Shown: positions 19,742 through 29,131 of the stretch, piece by piece
Layout of the letters: each line of letters begins with the position of its first letter
Numbering within the stretch: position 1 is the first letter of the stretch
Source of the DNA: Thalassospira lucentensis
Lineage (GTDB): Bacteria > Pseudomonadota > Alphaproteobacteria > Rhodospirillales > Thalassospiraceae
NCBI RefSeq assembly: GCF_001613805.1
Contig: NZ_LPVY01000002.1
Coordinates: 338,759-402,758, forward strand
DNA length: 64,000 bases
Direction: 5' to 3'
Program-made: the position numbers and the translations under genes
The notes under the pieces: generated by a model
The model's input: the letters and a program-made list of their open reading frames with translations, nothing else
The model's database searches: none
What the model was told of the DNA's origin: nothing

Positions 19742-20482
19742 TCAGGCATTCACCCCGCTATCGACCGTGAATTCCGAACCGGTGACGACCTTTGCCTCCG
19801 GCCCGGCAAGCCATGCGACAAGACCGGCCGTGTCATTAGCGTCGCTATATTGCGAGATCGCCATGCGGCTGCGCTGGGCATCGGACATTTCGCCGTCTAC
19901 CGGATTCATATCGGTTTCGGTTGACCCCGGATGAATGACATTGGCGGTGATTTTCCGTGGCCCCAGATCACGGGCAATCCCACGGGTAAAGCCCGATAGC
20001 GCGGATTTCGACATGGCATAAAGGCTAAATCCCGGCCAAAGCACGCGATGCGCCAAATTGCTGCCGGTTGTGATGATCCGGCCCCCATCGGGCATATGGG
20101 CCAGTGCTGCCTTGGTCGCGACAAAGACGGCCCGGACATTGACATCGACCGTCCGGTCAAACTGTTCGATGCTTAATTCATCGACCGGCCCCAACTCGAT
20201 GATCCCGGCATTATTGACCAGAATATCGATCCTGCCGAATTTCGCGGCAGCTTCGTTAATCGCGGCCTCAATCTCGTCGGGTTTGCGGTTATCGGCCTTG
20301 ATCGCCAATGCCACACCACCCGCAGCCTCGATTTCGCCAACCACATCACGGGCGCGATCCGGCGCACTGACATAGGTGATGGCGACTTTGGCACCTTCAC
20401 GCGCCAGACGTTTTGCGATGGCGGCACCGATTCCACGGCTGCCGCCGGTAACGAATGCGACCTTTCCTGCAAGGTTCTGCAT
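19742..20482 (-). CDS. Short-chain dehydrogenase/reductase
   Basis: A classical SDR of 246 residues that probably reduces or oxidises a small carbonyl compound with NAD(P)H. The cofactor motif is TGGSRGIG, NNAG follows at about 90, and the catalytic Ser and YxxxK are in TTGSN and YAMSKSALSG. The ATG at 20482 has GGAG at a good distance; the upstream ATG at 20494 abuts the operator. It is divergent from a TetR regulator with two matching operators between them, so it is most likely the repressor's target. The substrate cannot be told from sequence. Confidence 0.9.
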   Translation of the reverse strand: MQNLAGKVAFVTGGSRGIGAAIAKRLAREGAKVAITYVSAPDRARDVVGEIEAAGGVALAIKADNRKPDEIEAAINEAAAKFGRIDILVNNAGIIELGPVDELSIEQFDRTVDVNVRAVFVATKAALAHMPDGGRIITTGSNLAHRVLWPGFSLYAMSKSALSGFTRGIARDLGPRKITANVIHPGSTETDMNPVDGEMSDAQRSRMAISQYSDANDTAGLVAWLAGPEAKVVTGSEFTVDSGVNA

Positions 20483-20494
20483 GATGAACTCCAT

Positions 20495-20516
20495 TTATGT
20501 AATGATCACTACATAA
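20495..20516. promoter_or_regulatory. Operator 1 of the SDR / TetR pair
   Basis: A 22-bp near-perfect palindrome: TTATGTA, one base, TGATCA, one base, TACATAA. It lies 12 bp before the SDR start codon. A second copy at 20551-20572 matches it in inverted orientation with two differences. Inference: binding site for the TetR protein encoded next door. Confidence 0.75.
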
Positions 20517-20550
20517 TTCGTGACAGGCTTGCATTTCTCCGTCAAGTGAT

Positions 20551-20572
20551 TTATTTAGTGATCGTTACATAA
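20551..20572. promoter_or_regulatory. Operator 2 of the SDR / TetR pair
   Basis: A 22-bp site equal to the reverse complement of operator 1 except at two positions; the shared half reads GTTACATAA. It ends 15 bp before the TetR start codon, which fits autorepression. The centres of the two operators are 56 bp apart. Confidence 0.72.
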
Positions 20573-20587
20573 TTAGATGAGCACAAA

Positions 20588-21208
20588 ATGGCGCCACGCG
20601 GAAGACCACGCGCATTCGACCGGGACGACGCCCTGAACAAGGCCCTGGCCCTGTTCTGGGAACGGGGATATGACAACACGTCCATGGCCGATCTGAGCGC
20701 GGCCATGGCACTAAGCCCGCCCAGCATCTATGCCGCCTTTGGCGGCAAGGAAATGCTGTTTGACGAGGTCATCACGCATTACGCCACGCATTATGGCGCA
20801 TCGATCTGGGGAAATCTGGACAGGTTCAAACTGGCAAGGGATGCGACACAGCATGTCCTGATCGCGTCCGCCAATGCCTTTACCCGCGATGATACACCGC
20901 ATGGCTGTCTGGTTGTTCTGGCCGCACCGCAGGCGGAATCAAACCACGCAACGGTTAATCAGACCCTGCGCGGCCATCGTCGCAAGGTGACGGAAATCCT
21001 GAAAAACCTGTATGACGCAGGCTTGAATCGCGGCGATATCCCACGCGGTACGAATATCGATAAAATGGCGAACTATTACGCGACCGTGCAGCATGGCATG
21101 TCGATCCAGGCCCGCGATGGCGCAACCCGTGACGAACTGATCGCCGTTGCCGAGGCCGCCATGGCAACCTGGCCAAGCCTGATCAGCACATCGCCGGTCA
21201 AAGCCTGA
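20588..21208 (+). CDS. TetR/AcrR family transcriptional regulator
   Basis: A 206-residue repressor. The N-terminal helix-turn-helix covers about 7-55 with the family pattern ALFWERGYDNTSMADLSAAM and PPSIYAAFGGKE. The C-terminal ligand domain resembles the TetR_C group found with reductases of the YxaF/LmrA type, but the inducer is unknown. It is divergent from the SDR gene with a 105-bp gap that contains two matching 22-bp operators. Confidence 0.92.
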   Translation: MAPRGRPRAFDRDDALNKALALFWERGYDNTSMADLSAAMALSPPSIYAAFGGKEMLFDEVITHYATHYGASIWGNLDRFKLARDATQHVLIASANAFTRDDTPHGCLVVLAAPQAESNHATVNQTLRGHRRKVTEILKNLYDAGLNRGDIPRGTNIDKMANYYATVQHGMSIQARDGATRDELIAVAEAAMATWPSLISTSPVKA

Positions 21209-21238
21209 AACCGCCCCTACAGCAATCAAACGCCACCA

Positions 21239-23296
21239 TCAATAGATCGCGGTTCCGGCCCCTTCCGGCTTGCCCTCAACCTTACGCGGGGCCGGATGTT
21301 CGGTTGATTTGCGATCCACCAGATCGACAATTTCGGAAATCACCCGCACCAGTTGGTAATCCTTGGGCGTATAAACCGCCGACACCCCCATCTGGCGCAG
21401 GACAAGCATATCCGCATCCGGAATGATGCCGCCAACGACGACGGGAATATGCCCCGCCCCGTGTGTGCGCAAACCATTCACCACTTCGCGCACCAGTGGC
21501 ACATGCGACCCTGACAGGATCGAAAGCCCGATCACATGCGCGCCTTCGTCGATGGCATTGCGCACCAGTTCATCGGGCGTCCAGCGAATGCCATCATAAA
21601 GCACCTCGATCCCGGCATCGCCCGCCTTGACCGCGATCTGTTCCGCCCCGTTGGAATGGCCGTCCAGCCCCGGTTTGCCGACCAGCATCTTCATCCGTTC
21701 GCCAAGCTTTTCGGAAACTTCATCCACACGACTGCGCAGTTTTTTGATGTCTTCTTCGTCGCCGGTCACGATCATCGATGTGATGCCGGTCGGGGCGCGA
21801 TACTCACCAAATACCTGACGCAGCGTTTCGGACCATTCCCCGGTCGTAACCCCGGCATGGGCGCAGGCAATCGAACTTTCCATGATGTTGCGGTCTTCGC
21901 GGGCGGCGGCTTCAAGATCGGCAAGGCTTTTGGCAACAGCGGCCTGATCCCGGCCGGACCGCCATTCTTTCAGTTTTTCGATCTGTTCCTGTTCGGCCAT
22001 GTCATCGACCGTCAGGATCGATTTATCCCCCGATGTCAGGGGCGATGCTTCGGTTTCGGTATAGGCATTCACACCAATCACCTTGGTCAGCCCGGTTTCG
22101 ATATCGGCCAGACGACGCGCATTGGATCGCACCAGTTCCTGTTTCATATATCCCCGATCCACCGCCGTAATTGCCCCGCCCATCTCATCGATTTTCGCCA
22201 GTTCCGCACGCGCCCCTTCCTTAAGCAAACCGACCTTGCGTTCAATCGCCGGATTGCCGTCAAACAGGTCGTCATATTCCAGAAGATCGGTTTCATAGGC
22301 CATGATCTGTTGCAGGCGCAGCGACCATTGCTGATCCCATGGGCGCGGCAAACCAAGGGCCTCGTTCCATGCCGGAAGCTGCACGGCACGCGCACGCGCA
22401 TTTTTCGACAGCACCACGGCGAGCATTTCGATCAGGATGCGATACACATTGTTTTCAGGCTGTTGTTCGGTCAGGCCAAGCGAGTTGACCTGCACGCCAT
22501 AGCGGAACCGGCGATATTTTTCGTCAGAGATGCCATAACGATCCCGCGTGATTTCATCCCACAATTCGCAAAATGCCCGCATCTTGCAAATCTCGGTCAC
22601 AAACCGGATGCCGGCATTGACGAAAAATGAAATGCGCCCGACAACCTTGGCAAAATCTTCTTCGGGCACCTGACCGGATGCCTTGACCGCATCAAGCACG
22701 GCAATCGCGGTCGCCAGCGCATAGGCCAGTTCCTGTTCCGCGGTCGCCCCGGCTTCCTGCAAATGGTACGAGCACACATTCATCGGGTTCCATTTCGGCA
22801 CCTCGCGATAGGTAAAGGCCGCAACATCGGTAATCAGCTTCAGGCTGGGTGCAGGCGGAAAGATATAGGTCCCGCGTGACAGATATTCCTTGATGATGTC
22901 GTTCTGGGTCGTCCCCTGCAGGCTGTCGCGCGGCGTTCCCTGTTTTTCGGCAACGGCAATATATAACGACAGCAACCACGCCGCCGGCGCGTTGATCGTC
23001 ATGGATGTGTTCATCTGATCAAGCGGAATGCCGTCAAACAGGGTCATCATGTCGCCCAGATGCGATACCGGCACGCCGACCTTGCCGACCTCGCCGCGCG
23101 CCAGAATATGATCCGAATCGTAGCCGGTCTGGGTCGGCAGATCGAACGCCACCGACAGCCCCGTCTGCCCCTTTGCCAGATTCTGGCGATACAGCGCGTT
23201 CGATGCGCTGGCCGAACTGTGCCCGGCATAAGTCCGGATCAGCCACGGGCGATCGCGTTCCGACTTTGCTGCACTGCGTTGATTTTCCATCGACAT
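21239..23296 (-). CDS. ecm: Ethylmalonyl-CoA mutase
   Basis: B12-dependent mutase of 685 residues converting (2R)-ethylmalonyl-CoA to (2S)-methylsuccinyl-CoA. A catalytic barrel domain (about 1-520) contains the CoA-mutase hallmarks GLSVAFDLPTQTGYDSDH and MNTSMTINAPAAW. The C-terminal cobalamin domain has the base-off motif GLDGHSNG followed by GGIIPDAD. The paired gene Ccr and downstream Mcd identify it as Ecm rather than methylmalonyl- or isobutyryl-CoA mutase; residue-level phylogeny would settle it. ATG at 23296 has GAGG six bases upstream. Confidence 0.92.
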   Translation of the reverse strand: MSMENQRSAAKSERDRPWLIRTYAGHSSASASNALYRQNLAKGQTGLSVAFDLPTQTGYDSDHILARGEVGKVGVPVSHLGDMMTLFDGIPLDQMNTSMTINAPAAWLLSLYIAVAEKQGTPRDSLQGTTQNDIIKEYLSRGTYIFPPAPSLKLITDVAAFTYREVPKWNPMNVCSYHLQEAGATAEQELAYALATAIAVLDAVKASGQVPEEDFAKVVGRISFFVNAGIRFVTEICKMRAFCELWDEITRDRYGISDEKYRRFRYGVQVNSLGLTEQQPENNVYRILIEMLAVVLSKNARARAVQLPAWNEALGLPRPWDQQWSLRLQQIMAYETDLLEYDDLFDGNPAIERKVGLLKEGARAELAKIDEMGGAITAVDRGYMKQELVRSNARRLADIETGLTKVIGVNAYTETEASPLTSGDKSILTVDDMAEQEQIEKLKEWRSGRDQAAVAKSLADLEAAAREDRNIMESSIACAHAGVTTGEWSETLRQVFGEYRAPTGITSMIVTGDEEDIKKLRSRVDEVSEKLGERMKMLVGKPGLDGHSNGAEQIAVKAGDAGIEVLYDGIRWTPDELVRNAIDEGAHVIGLSILSGSHVPLVREVVNGLRTHGAGHIPVVVGGIIPDADMLVLRQMGVSAVYTPKDYQLVRVISEIVDLVDRKSTEHPAPRKVEGKPEGAGTAIY

Positions 23297-23597
23297 GCCG
23301 ACCTCGCGTATCTTTATTACCCAAAAGCTTTTTGTTTATTACAAAGAAACGTTATTAAATTACCTACTGGACATCAGTTGGATAATTATATAACAATTTG
23401 TGCAACGCGATAAAAGCGAAAACTAAGAAAGCATTCGGGAACCCCAACCAGAAACCAAGGGAAACCGGTGCATTTCAGGGAAAATATCACAAAATCCGTG
23501 GCTTGGAGGATTCGTCGACCGCAGCGCAACACAGGATAATTTTATTACCATCCTTTTACAGCGCGATTCGGATCGACCCGAACAAGGAGTGAAGGCC
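23297..23597. promoter_or_regulatory. Divergent ecm / ccr control region with a long palindrome
   Basis: This 301-bp AT-rich region serves both ecm and ccr. At 23363-23381 lies CCTACTGGACATCAGTTGG, an interrupted palindrome with arms CC-ACTG and CAGT-GG. Its flanks continue the symmetry with AT-rich arms to about 23351-23394. A TetR-type regulator (CcrR) controls ccr in Methylobacterium; whether an equivalent acts here is inference. No clear consensus sigma-70 promoter was found by eye. Confidence 0.6.
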
Positions 23598-24878
23598 ATG
23601 AATACGACTGCTGAAGTTCTGCCGTTCCGTGGTGGTCATGAAGAAAAAGACCTGTATGAAATCGGCGAGATTCCACCACTGGGCCATGTGCCAAAGAATA
23701 TGTATGGCTGGGCCATTCGCCGCGAACGCCACGGCGAACCTGATACCGCCATGCAATGCGAAGTCCTGCCGGTCATTCAGCCCGACAGTCACGAGGTCCT
23801 CGTCCTCGTGATGGCGGCGGGTGTGAACTATAATGGTGTGTGGGCGTCACTCGGCAAGCCGATCTCGGTCTTTGACGTGCATGACCTGCCCTATCATATC
23901 GCGGGATCGGATGCGTCGGGCATTGTCTGGGCGGTCGGGTCAAAGGTCACGCGCTGGAAAGTCGGTGACGAGGTCGTCATTCACTGCAATCAGGATGACG
24001 GCGATGACGAGGAATGCAACGGCGGTGACCCGATGCTGTCCCCCACCCAGCGCATCTGGGGTTACGAGACACCGGACGGATCATTCGCCCAATTCACCTG
24101 CGTACAGGCGCAGCAGCTTATGCCACGCCCCAAACACCTGACCTGGGAAGAAAGTGCGTGCTACACGCTGACCCTTGCCACCGCATACCGCATGCTGTTT
24201 GGCCATCGCCCGCATATCCTGCGCCCCGGTCATAATGTTCTGGTGTGGGGGGCCTCGGGCGGTCTTGGATCGATGGCGATCCAGCTGATCACCACGGCGG
24301 GTGCCAATGCGATTGGCGTGATTTCGGATGAAAGCAAACGCGATTTCGTGCTGGGCCTTGGTGCCAAGGCCGTGATCAATCGCAAGGATTTCAATTGCTG
24401 GGGTCAGTTGCCAACCGTGAATGGCCCGGAATTTGGCGACTATATGAAAGAAGTCCGCAAGTTCGGCAAGGCGATCTGGGACATTACCGGCAAGGGCAAT
24501 GACGTTGATATCGTCTTTGAACATCCGGGCGAACAGACCTTCCCCGTATCGTGCAACGTGGTCAAACGCGGCGGGATGGTGGTGTTCTGTGCCGGGACGA
24601 CGGGCTTTAACCTGACATTCGATGCGCGCTTTGTCTGGATGCGCCAGAAACGCATTCAGGGCAGCCATTTCGCCAACCTGAAACAGGCAGCCCAGGCCAA
24701 CAAGCTTGTGATTGAACGGCGCATTGATCCCAGCATGTCCGAAGTACTTGGCTGGGACGATATTCCGCGCGCACATATGAAAATGATGCGCAACGAACAC
24801 AAACCCGGAAACATGGCCGTTCTGGTTCAGGCCAAACGCCCGGGCATGCGAACCCTTGAAGAAGCAGTCGACGCCTAA
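23598..24878 (+). CDS. ccr: Crotonyl-CoA carboxylase/reductase
   Basis: Key enzyme of the ethylmalonyl-CoA pathway: NADPH-dependent reductive carboxylation of crotonyl-CoA to ethylmalonyl-CoA. A 426-residue medium-chain reductase with an N-terminal GroES-like domain (AAGVNYNGVWASLGKP, HIAGSDASGIVWAVG) and a Rossmann domain (GASGGLGSMAIQL). The insert GDEVVIHCNQDDGDDEE.NGGDPM is characteristic of Ccr. ATG at 23598 is preceded by AAGGAGTG. It is divergent from ecm and followed by mcd. Confidence 0.96.
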   Translation: MNTTAEVLPFRGGHEEKDLYEIGEIPPLGHVPKNMYGWAIRRERHGEPDTAMQCEVLPVIQPDSHEVLVLVMAAGVNYNGVWASLGKPISVFDVHDLPYHIAGSDASGIVWAVGSKVTRWKVGDEVVIHCNQDDGDDEECNGGDPMLSPTQRIWGYETPDGSFAQFTCVQAQQLMPRPKHLTWEESACYTLTLATAYRMLFGHRPHILRPGHNVLVWGASGGLGSMAIQLITTAGANAIGVISDESKRDFVLGLGAKAVINRKDFNCWGQLPTVNGPEFGDYMKEVRKFGKAIWDITGKGNDVDIVFEHPGEQTFPVSCNVVKRGGMVVFCAGTTGFNLTFDARFVWMRQKRIQGSHFANLKQAAQANKLVIERRIDPSMSEVLGWDDIPRAHMKMMRNEHKPGNMAVLVQAKRPGMRTLEEAVDA

Positions 24879-25032
24879 GCCCACATAAAGCGTCGACTGA
24901 CCGTTGGTGGCCCTGATGCGTTCTCGCCCGATCCGCATCGGGGCTGCCACTTTTCAATCCTTGCCGAACCGGCATGACAACAATGATAGTCTGCTTCATG
25001 CACCAGATGGACCGAACCCGAGGATCAGACCA

Positions 25033-26700
25033 ATGAGCGATAAAGCCCTGCTGCCCGAACTGACCCGGCTTTGCGACGATGCGCTGGCGGCCCTTGCCCC
25101 GGTGCATCAGGCCGCCGAAACCGCGATGCGCGAAATCGTGACGGTGGATGGCAAAATCGATGCGAGCGCACTGGATGAAAACCAGTATGCCGCCCACGGC
25201 TTTGCATGGTTTTCAACCTATGTCACCGCCCTAAAGCAGATGAAGGCATGGGCGGATCGGCTTACGACACAGGGAAAGTTTGGAACGCTTGAACAATTGA
25301 TCCTTCAGGCGGCCTTTGGCGAATATCTGGCACAGATTCAGGGCGGCATTGCGATGTCGCAGGGCGAGTTTATCCGCCTTTCAACCCTTGGCGTCCCGGG
25401 CGATGTGATTGCTGCCCTTGGCGATAGCCGCGCGGTTGCGACCCTGACCGGTTCGGGCAACAGCGACGCCACCCGGCGCGCCATCGCCGATCAGATCAAG
25501 GACAGCCTTGATACCGGCCGCTTTGGCGAAACCGGACTTGAAGACGAAACCCTTGATATGGTCCGCGACCAGTTCCGGCGCTTTGTCGATGAAAAGGTCA
25601 GCCCGCATGCCCATGGCTGGCACGAACGCGACGAACTGATCCCGATTGAAATTATCAACGAAATGTCCGAACTGGGCGTTTTCGGCCTGACCATCCCCGA
25701 AGAATTCGGCGGGCTTGGCATGGGCAAAACCGCGATGTGCGTCGTGACAGAAGAACTCTCGCGCGGCTATATCGGGGTCGGCTCGCTTGGCACACGGTCC
25801 GAAATTGCCGCCGAACTGATCCGCCTTGGTGGCACCGACGCGCAGAAAGAACATTACCTGCCGAAACTGGCATCAGGTGAAATCCTGCCAACCGCGGTCT
25901 TTACCGAACCCAATAACGGATCGGATCTGGCGCATCTGCGCACGCGTGCGATCAAGGATGGCGATACCTATAAGGTCACCGGCAACAAAACATGGATCAC
26001 CCATGCCGCCCGCTCCGACCTGATGACCCTTCTGGCACGCACCAACCCCGATGAAACCGGGTATCGCGGGCTATCCATGCTGCTGGCCGAAAAGCCGCGC
26101 GGCACGGAAACTGATCCTTTCCCGGCCAAGGGCATGAGCGGCGGCGAGATCGAGGTGCTTGGCTATCGCGGCATGAAGGAATACGAACTGTCCTTTGACG
26201 GGTTCGAGGTTCCCGCCGAAAACCTTCTGGGCGGCGATGAAGGCCAGGGCTTCAAACAACTGATGGCGACCTTTGAATCCGCCCGCATCCAGACTGCCGC
26301 CCGTGCGGTTGGCGTCGCACAGAACGCGCTTGAAATCGGCATGCGCTATGCACAGGACCGCATCCAGTTTTCCAATCCGCTTTACAGCTTCCCGCGGGTT
26401 TACGGCAAAATCGCCTGGATGGTGGTTGAAACCATGATCGCCCGTCAGCTCACCTATTTTTCCGCCATCGAAAAAGATCAGGATATCCGCTGCGATATCG
26501 AGGCGGGCATGGCAAAGCTTCTGGGCGCACGTGTTGCGTGGTCGAACGCCGATAATGCGCTGCAAATCCATGGTGGCAATGGTTACGCCCTTGAATACCA
26601 GATCAGCCGCGTCCTGTGCGATGCCCGCATCCTGAACATTTTCGAAGGGGCGGCCGAAATACAGGCGCAGGTCGTGACCCGCGGCCTTCTGGGCCGATAG
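25033..26700 (+). CDS. mcd: Methylsuccinyl-CoA dehydrogenase
   Basis: FAD enzyme of the acyl-CoA dehydrogenase family that oxidises (2S)-methylsuccinyl-CoA to mesaconyl-CoA. The 555-residue length exceeds that of common acyl-CoA dehydrogenases because of an N-terminal helical extension of about 150 residues, as in known Mcd. The family parts are clear: EEFGGLGMG, PTAVFTEPNNGSDLAHLRTRA, KTWITHAARSD, QIHGGNGYALEY and IFEGAAEIQ. ATG at 25033 has GAGGA upstream. It lies 154 bp after ccr on the same strand. Electrons should go to ETF, whose genes are at 38.5 kb. Confidence 0.9.
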   Translation: MSDKALLPELTRLCDDALAALAPVHQAAETAMREIVTVDGKIDASALDENQYAAHGFAWFSTYVTALKQMKAWADRLTTQGKFGTLEQLILQAAFGEYLAQIQGGIAMSQGEFIRLSTLGVPGDVIAALGDSRAVATLTGSGNSDATRRAIADQIKDSLDTGRFGETGLEDETLDMVRDQFRRFVDEKVSPHAHGWHERDELIPIEIINEMSELGVFGLTIPEEFGGLGMGKTAMCVVTEELSRGYIGVGSLGTRSEIAAELIRLGGTDAQKEHYLPKLASGEILPTAVFTEPNNGSDLAHLRTRAIKDGDTYKVTGNKTWITHAARSDLMTLLARTNPDETGYRGLSMLLAEKPRGTETDPFPAKGMSGGEIEVLGYRGMKEYELSFDGFEVPAENLLGGDEGQGFKQLMATFESARIQTAARAVGVAQNALEIGMRYAQDRIQFSNPLYSFPRVYGKIAWMVVETMIARQLTYFSAIEKDQDIRCDIEAGMAKLLGARVAWSNADNALQIHGGNGYALEYQISRVLCDARILNIFEGAAEIQAQVVTRGLLGR

Positions 26701-26778
26701 ACGGGGCCGTTGCCCGAACGTCTCGCTTAGTTCCTGTTCCAGCGAACCGTGGCCCCGGTGAAAAACCTGGGCAAACTT

Positions 26779-26808
26779 GGCCCGTCAACCTTGACGGGCC
26801 TCTTTCTT
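26779..26808 (+). terminator. Intrinsic terminator after mcd
   Basis: Stem GGCCCGTCAA / TTGACGGGCC with a CC loop and a T-rich tail, 78 bp beyond the mcd stop. It separates the ccr-mcd unit from the chemoreceptor gene. Confidence 0.85.
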
Positions 26809-26942
26809 GTATCAACCTAAAGTATGATATCTGTATACCTACCCTGCGGTGGTAACATCACTTTAATCAACAGGTAAAAAATCGAAAAATCGAAGCCTGT
26901 GCGGCCTGATGTGCCGAAGGGGAAATAGGGAGAGACGTTTTT

Positions 26943-29042
26943 ATGAATCACGCGTCTGCATCACCGGAAAATACAATTTTTACGCGTGCAAACGCCGCGC
27001 GCGAGATTTTTGACAAACATGCCGACAAGCTCGCCGAAAGCCTTCTGGCCGAGCTGTTTGGCACAGGTCAGAACAGCCGCAATCCGCACGATCCGAAAGC
27101 CCATGTCAGCGCACTGGCAAAACGCCTGCGCACATTGATGGCGGCCAGCAGCGGATCGGATTTTGATGCCTGCTTTGCCGATCACATTCTGGCCGATGCC
27201 ATTGTCGGCACCCCGGCAAGCCGCATCGTTCAGGCCTACCACAACACAATCGAAAATTTTGCCCGACTGGCGGCCTCCGAGGGACGCGGCAGACGCGATC
27301 CCGGCGTGCTGGACGCCTGCCGTTCGGTGCTGATGGGGGATATGGCCTGCCTGATGGCCAAGGCGGAACGTAAATCCGCACAGGGCCGTTCGGCATCGGA
27401 AATCCAGTCGATGTCGGAAATCATCGAACGCGAAACCGATAACATGATCGCCGAAGTCGGTTTTCAGGCCGGTCGCACCAATGACGTGGCGCAAATCATG
27501 GCATCCGATGCGCATGATCTGTCGGAACTGGTCGAACGGATCACATCGACCACCGCCATTGCCAGCAACAATGTGTCCACCGTCGCCTCCGCGACCGAGG
27601 AATTGCAGGCATCGAGCGAGGAAATCGCGGATCGCATCCACAAAACCAACGATATCGCCAGTCAGGCCGTGACCCGCGCACAGGAAACATCGGTCACGAT
27701 GAACAGCCTGTCAGACACCGCAAGCGAGATCGGCAAGGTCGTCGATATCGTCAAACGCATTTCCGATCAGACCAAGATGCTGGCGCTCAACGCGACCATC
27801 GAGGCCGCCCGCGCGGGCGATGCTGGCAAGGGCTTTGCGGTTGTCGCGAACGAGGTCAAGAACCTCGCATCGCAAACCGAAAAGGCCATTTCCGATATCA
27901 ACGCCCAGATCACCGCCATTCAGAACGCCACATCCGAGGCGGTCGGCGCGATCGAAGGCATTGGCGGCGCGATTGACGAAGTCAGCCAGCTGTCATCGGA
28001 TATCGCCTCCTCCGTTCAGCAGCAAACCGCCGCCATCAGCGAGATTTCAACCAGCGCGCAGGAAGTGTCCACCCACATGCAGGGCATTTCCAGCGACATC
28101 GCACTGGCCAGCGAAAGATCACACAACGCCAGCAAGACATCGGAAAACCTGCGCATTCTCGCATCGAATATCCGCAAGGATATCAACGAGATGGAAAACC
28201 GGTTCCGCGTTGTTCTGCGTTCGGCAGACACCAGCAACCGCCGCAATCAGGAACGCGTTCCGATTGCCGTTGATATCGAAATGGATTTCGGCAATGGCGA
28301 CAAACGCAAGGGCGTTACCGCCGATATGTCGGTTGCCGGTCTTCTGGCCCGGATCAAGGCCAGCGATCAGGACAATGGCAAACCGGTTTCGATCCTGCTT
28401 GATGGCAACACCCGTTTGCACGGCATCCTGAAAGCGGTTTCAAATCTGGGATCGCATGTCCAGTTCACCGAACTGGACGAAGAAGCCAACCGCACGATCA
28501 TGGGGCTTTTGCAGAAAACCCGCGATCATGACAACAAGATCGCCGAACTGGGCGCACCCTTGGCGGCCCAACTGGCAAAGGTACTGGAAAACGGCATCCG
28601 CAATGGCGAGATCAGAAAAGAAGATCTGTTCCGTCCCCGCTATGAACCGATTGACGGCACCGACCCGATACAGTTCATGACGCCCTATATCCCCTATACC
28701 GACCGGCATTTCACCCCGTTACAGGAAGAAATCCTGCAAAAGGACAAACATATTGTCTTTGCCGCCGGGGTGGATATCAACGGCTTCCTGCCGACCCATA
28801 ACAAGGTTTACAGCCAGCCTCAGCGCCGCGGTGAACCGGCATGGAACATGGGCAATTGCCGCAACCGCCGCATCTTTGACGACCGGGCCGGCCTGATGGC
28901 GGCGCGCAACACCAAACCCAAACTGTTGCAAACCTATTTCCGCGACATGGGATCAGAAGTCGTGTTCATGAAGGAATGCGACATCCCGATTGTGGTCAAT
29001 GGCGAACAATGGGGCAATCTGCGCATCGGCTATCGCGCCTGA
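26943..29042 (+). CDS. Soluble methyl-accepting chemotaxis protein with PilZ domain
   Basis: A 699-residue chemoreceptor without membrane segments. Residues about 1-165 are an all-helical region I cannot name. The MCP signalling domain spans about 175-420, with the conserved hairpin tip [14 protein letters not shown] near 280. A PilZ domain follows, with RNQER at 434-438 and DMSVAG at 461-466, both c-di-GMP-binding motifs intact. The C-terminal 170 residues resemble a cytoplasmic Cache/PAS-like ligand domain ([12 protein letters not shown]). The layout suggests a cytoplasmic receptor whose output is modified by c-di-GMP. ATG at 26943 follows GGGAGAGA. The gene stands alone. Confidence 0.9.
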   Translation: MNHASASPENTIFTRANAAREIFDKHADKLAESLLAELFGTGQNSRNPHDPKAHVSALAKRLRTLMAASSGSDFDACFADHILADAIVGTPASRIVQAYHNTIENFARLAASEGRGRRDPGVLDACRSVLMGDMACLMAKAERKSAQGRSASEIQSMSEIIERETDNMIAEVGFQAGRTNDVAQIMASDAHDLSELVERITSTTAIASNNVSTVASATEELQASSEEIADRIHKTNDIASQAVTRAQETSVTMNSLSDTASEIGKVVDIVKRISDQTKMLALNATIEAARAGDAGKGFAVVANEVKNLASQTEKAISDINAQITAIQNATSEAVGAIEGIGGAIDEVSQLSSDIASSVQQQTAAISEISTSAQEVSTHMQGISSDIALASERSHNASKTSENLRILASNIRKDINEMENRFRVVLRSADTSNRRNQERVPIAVDIEMDFGNGDKRKGVTADMSVAGLLARIKASDQDNGKPVSILLDGNTRLHGILKAVSNLGSHVQFTELDEEANRTIMGLLQKTRDHDNKIAELGAPLAAQLAKVLENGIRNGEIRKEDLFRPRYEPIDGTDPIQFMTPYIPYTDRHFTPLQEEILQKDKHIVFAAGVDINGFLPTHNKVYSQPQRRGEPAWNMGNCRNRRIFDDRAGLMAARNTKPKLLQTYFRDMGSEVVFMKECDIPIVVNGEQWGNLRIGYRA

Positions 29043-29054
29043 TCATTGCCAGAG

Positions 29055-29081
29055 ACAGAAACAGAAACAGAAACAGAAACA
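29055..29081. repeat. Short tandem repeat ACAGAA x4
   Basis: Four exact copies of the hexamer ACAGAA followed by a partial fifth, just after the stop codon of the chemoreceptor gene. It lies outside any coding frame, so slippage would not alter a protein. Confidence 0.85.
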
Positions 29082-29085
29082 AAAG

Positions 29086-29112
29086 CACCCCGGTCACATG
29101 CCGGGGTGTTTT
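29086..29112. terminator. Intrinsic terminator between chemoreceptor and SAHH-like gene
   Basis: Stem CACCCCGG / CCGGGGTG with a short loop and TTTT on the plus strand. It lies between converging genes and could act both ways, but the tail is better for the chemoreceptor. Confidence 0.8.
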
Positions 29113-29131
29113 GCATTTGATGAACCGGAAA

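Noticed and set aside
21536..22630. A 364-codon plus-strand frame inside ecm
   Set aside because: Antisense shadow of the mutase gene; composition is arbitrary and no ribosome site was seen.
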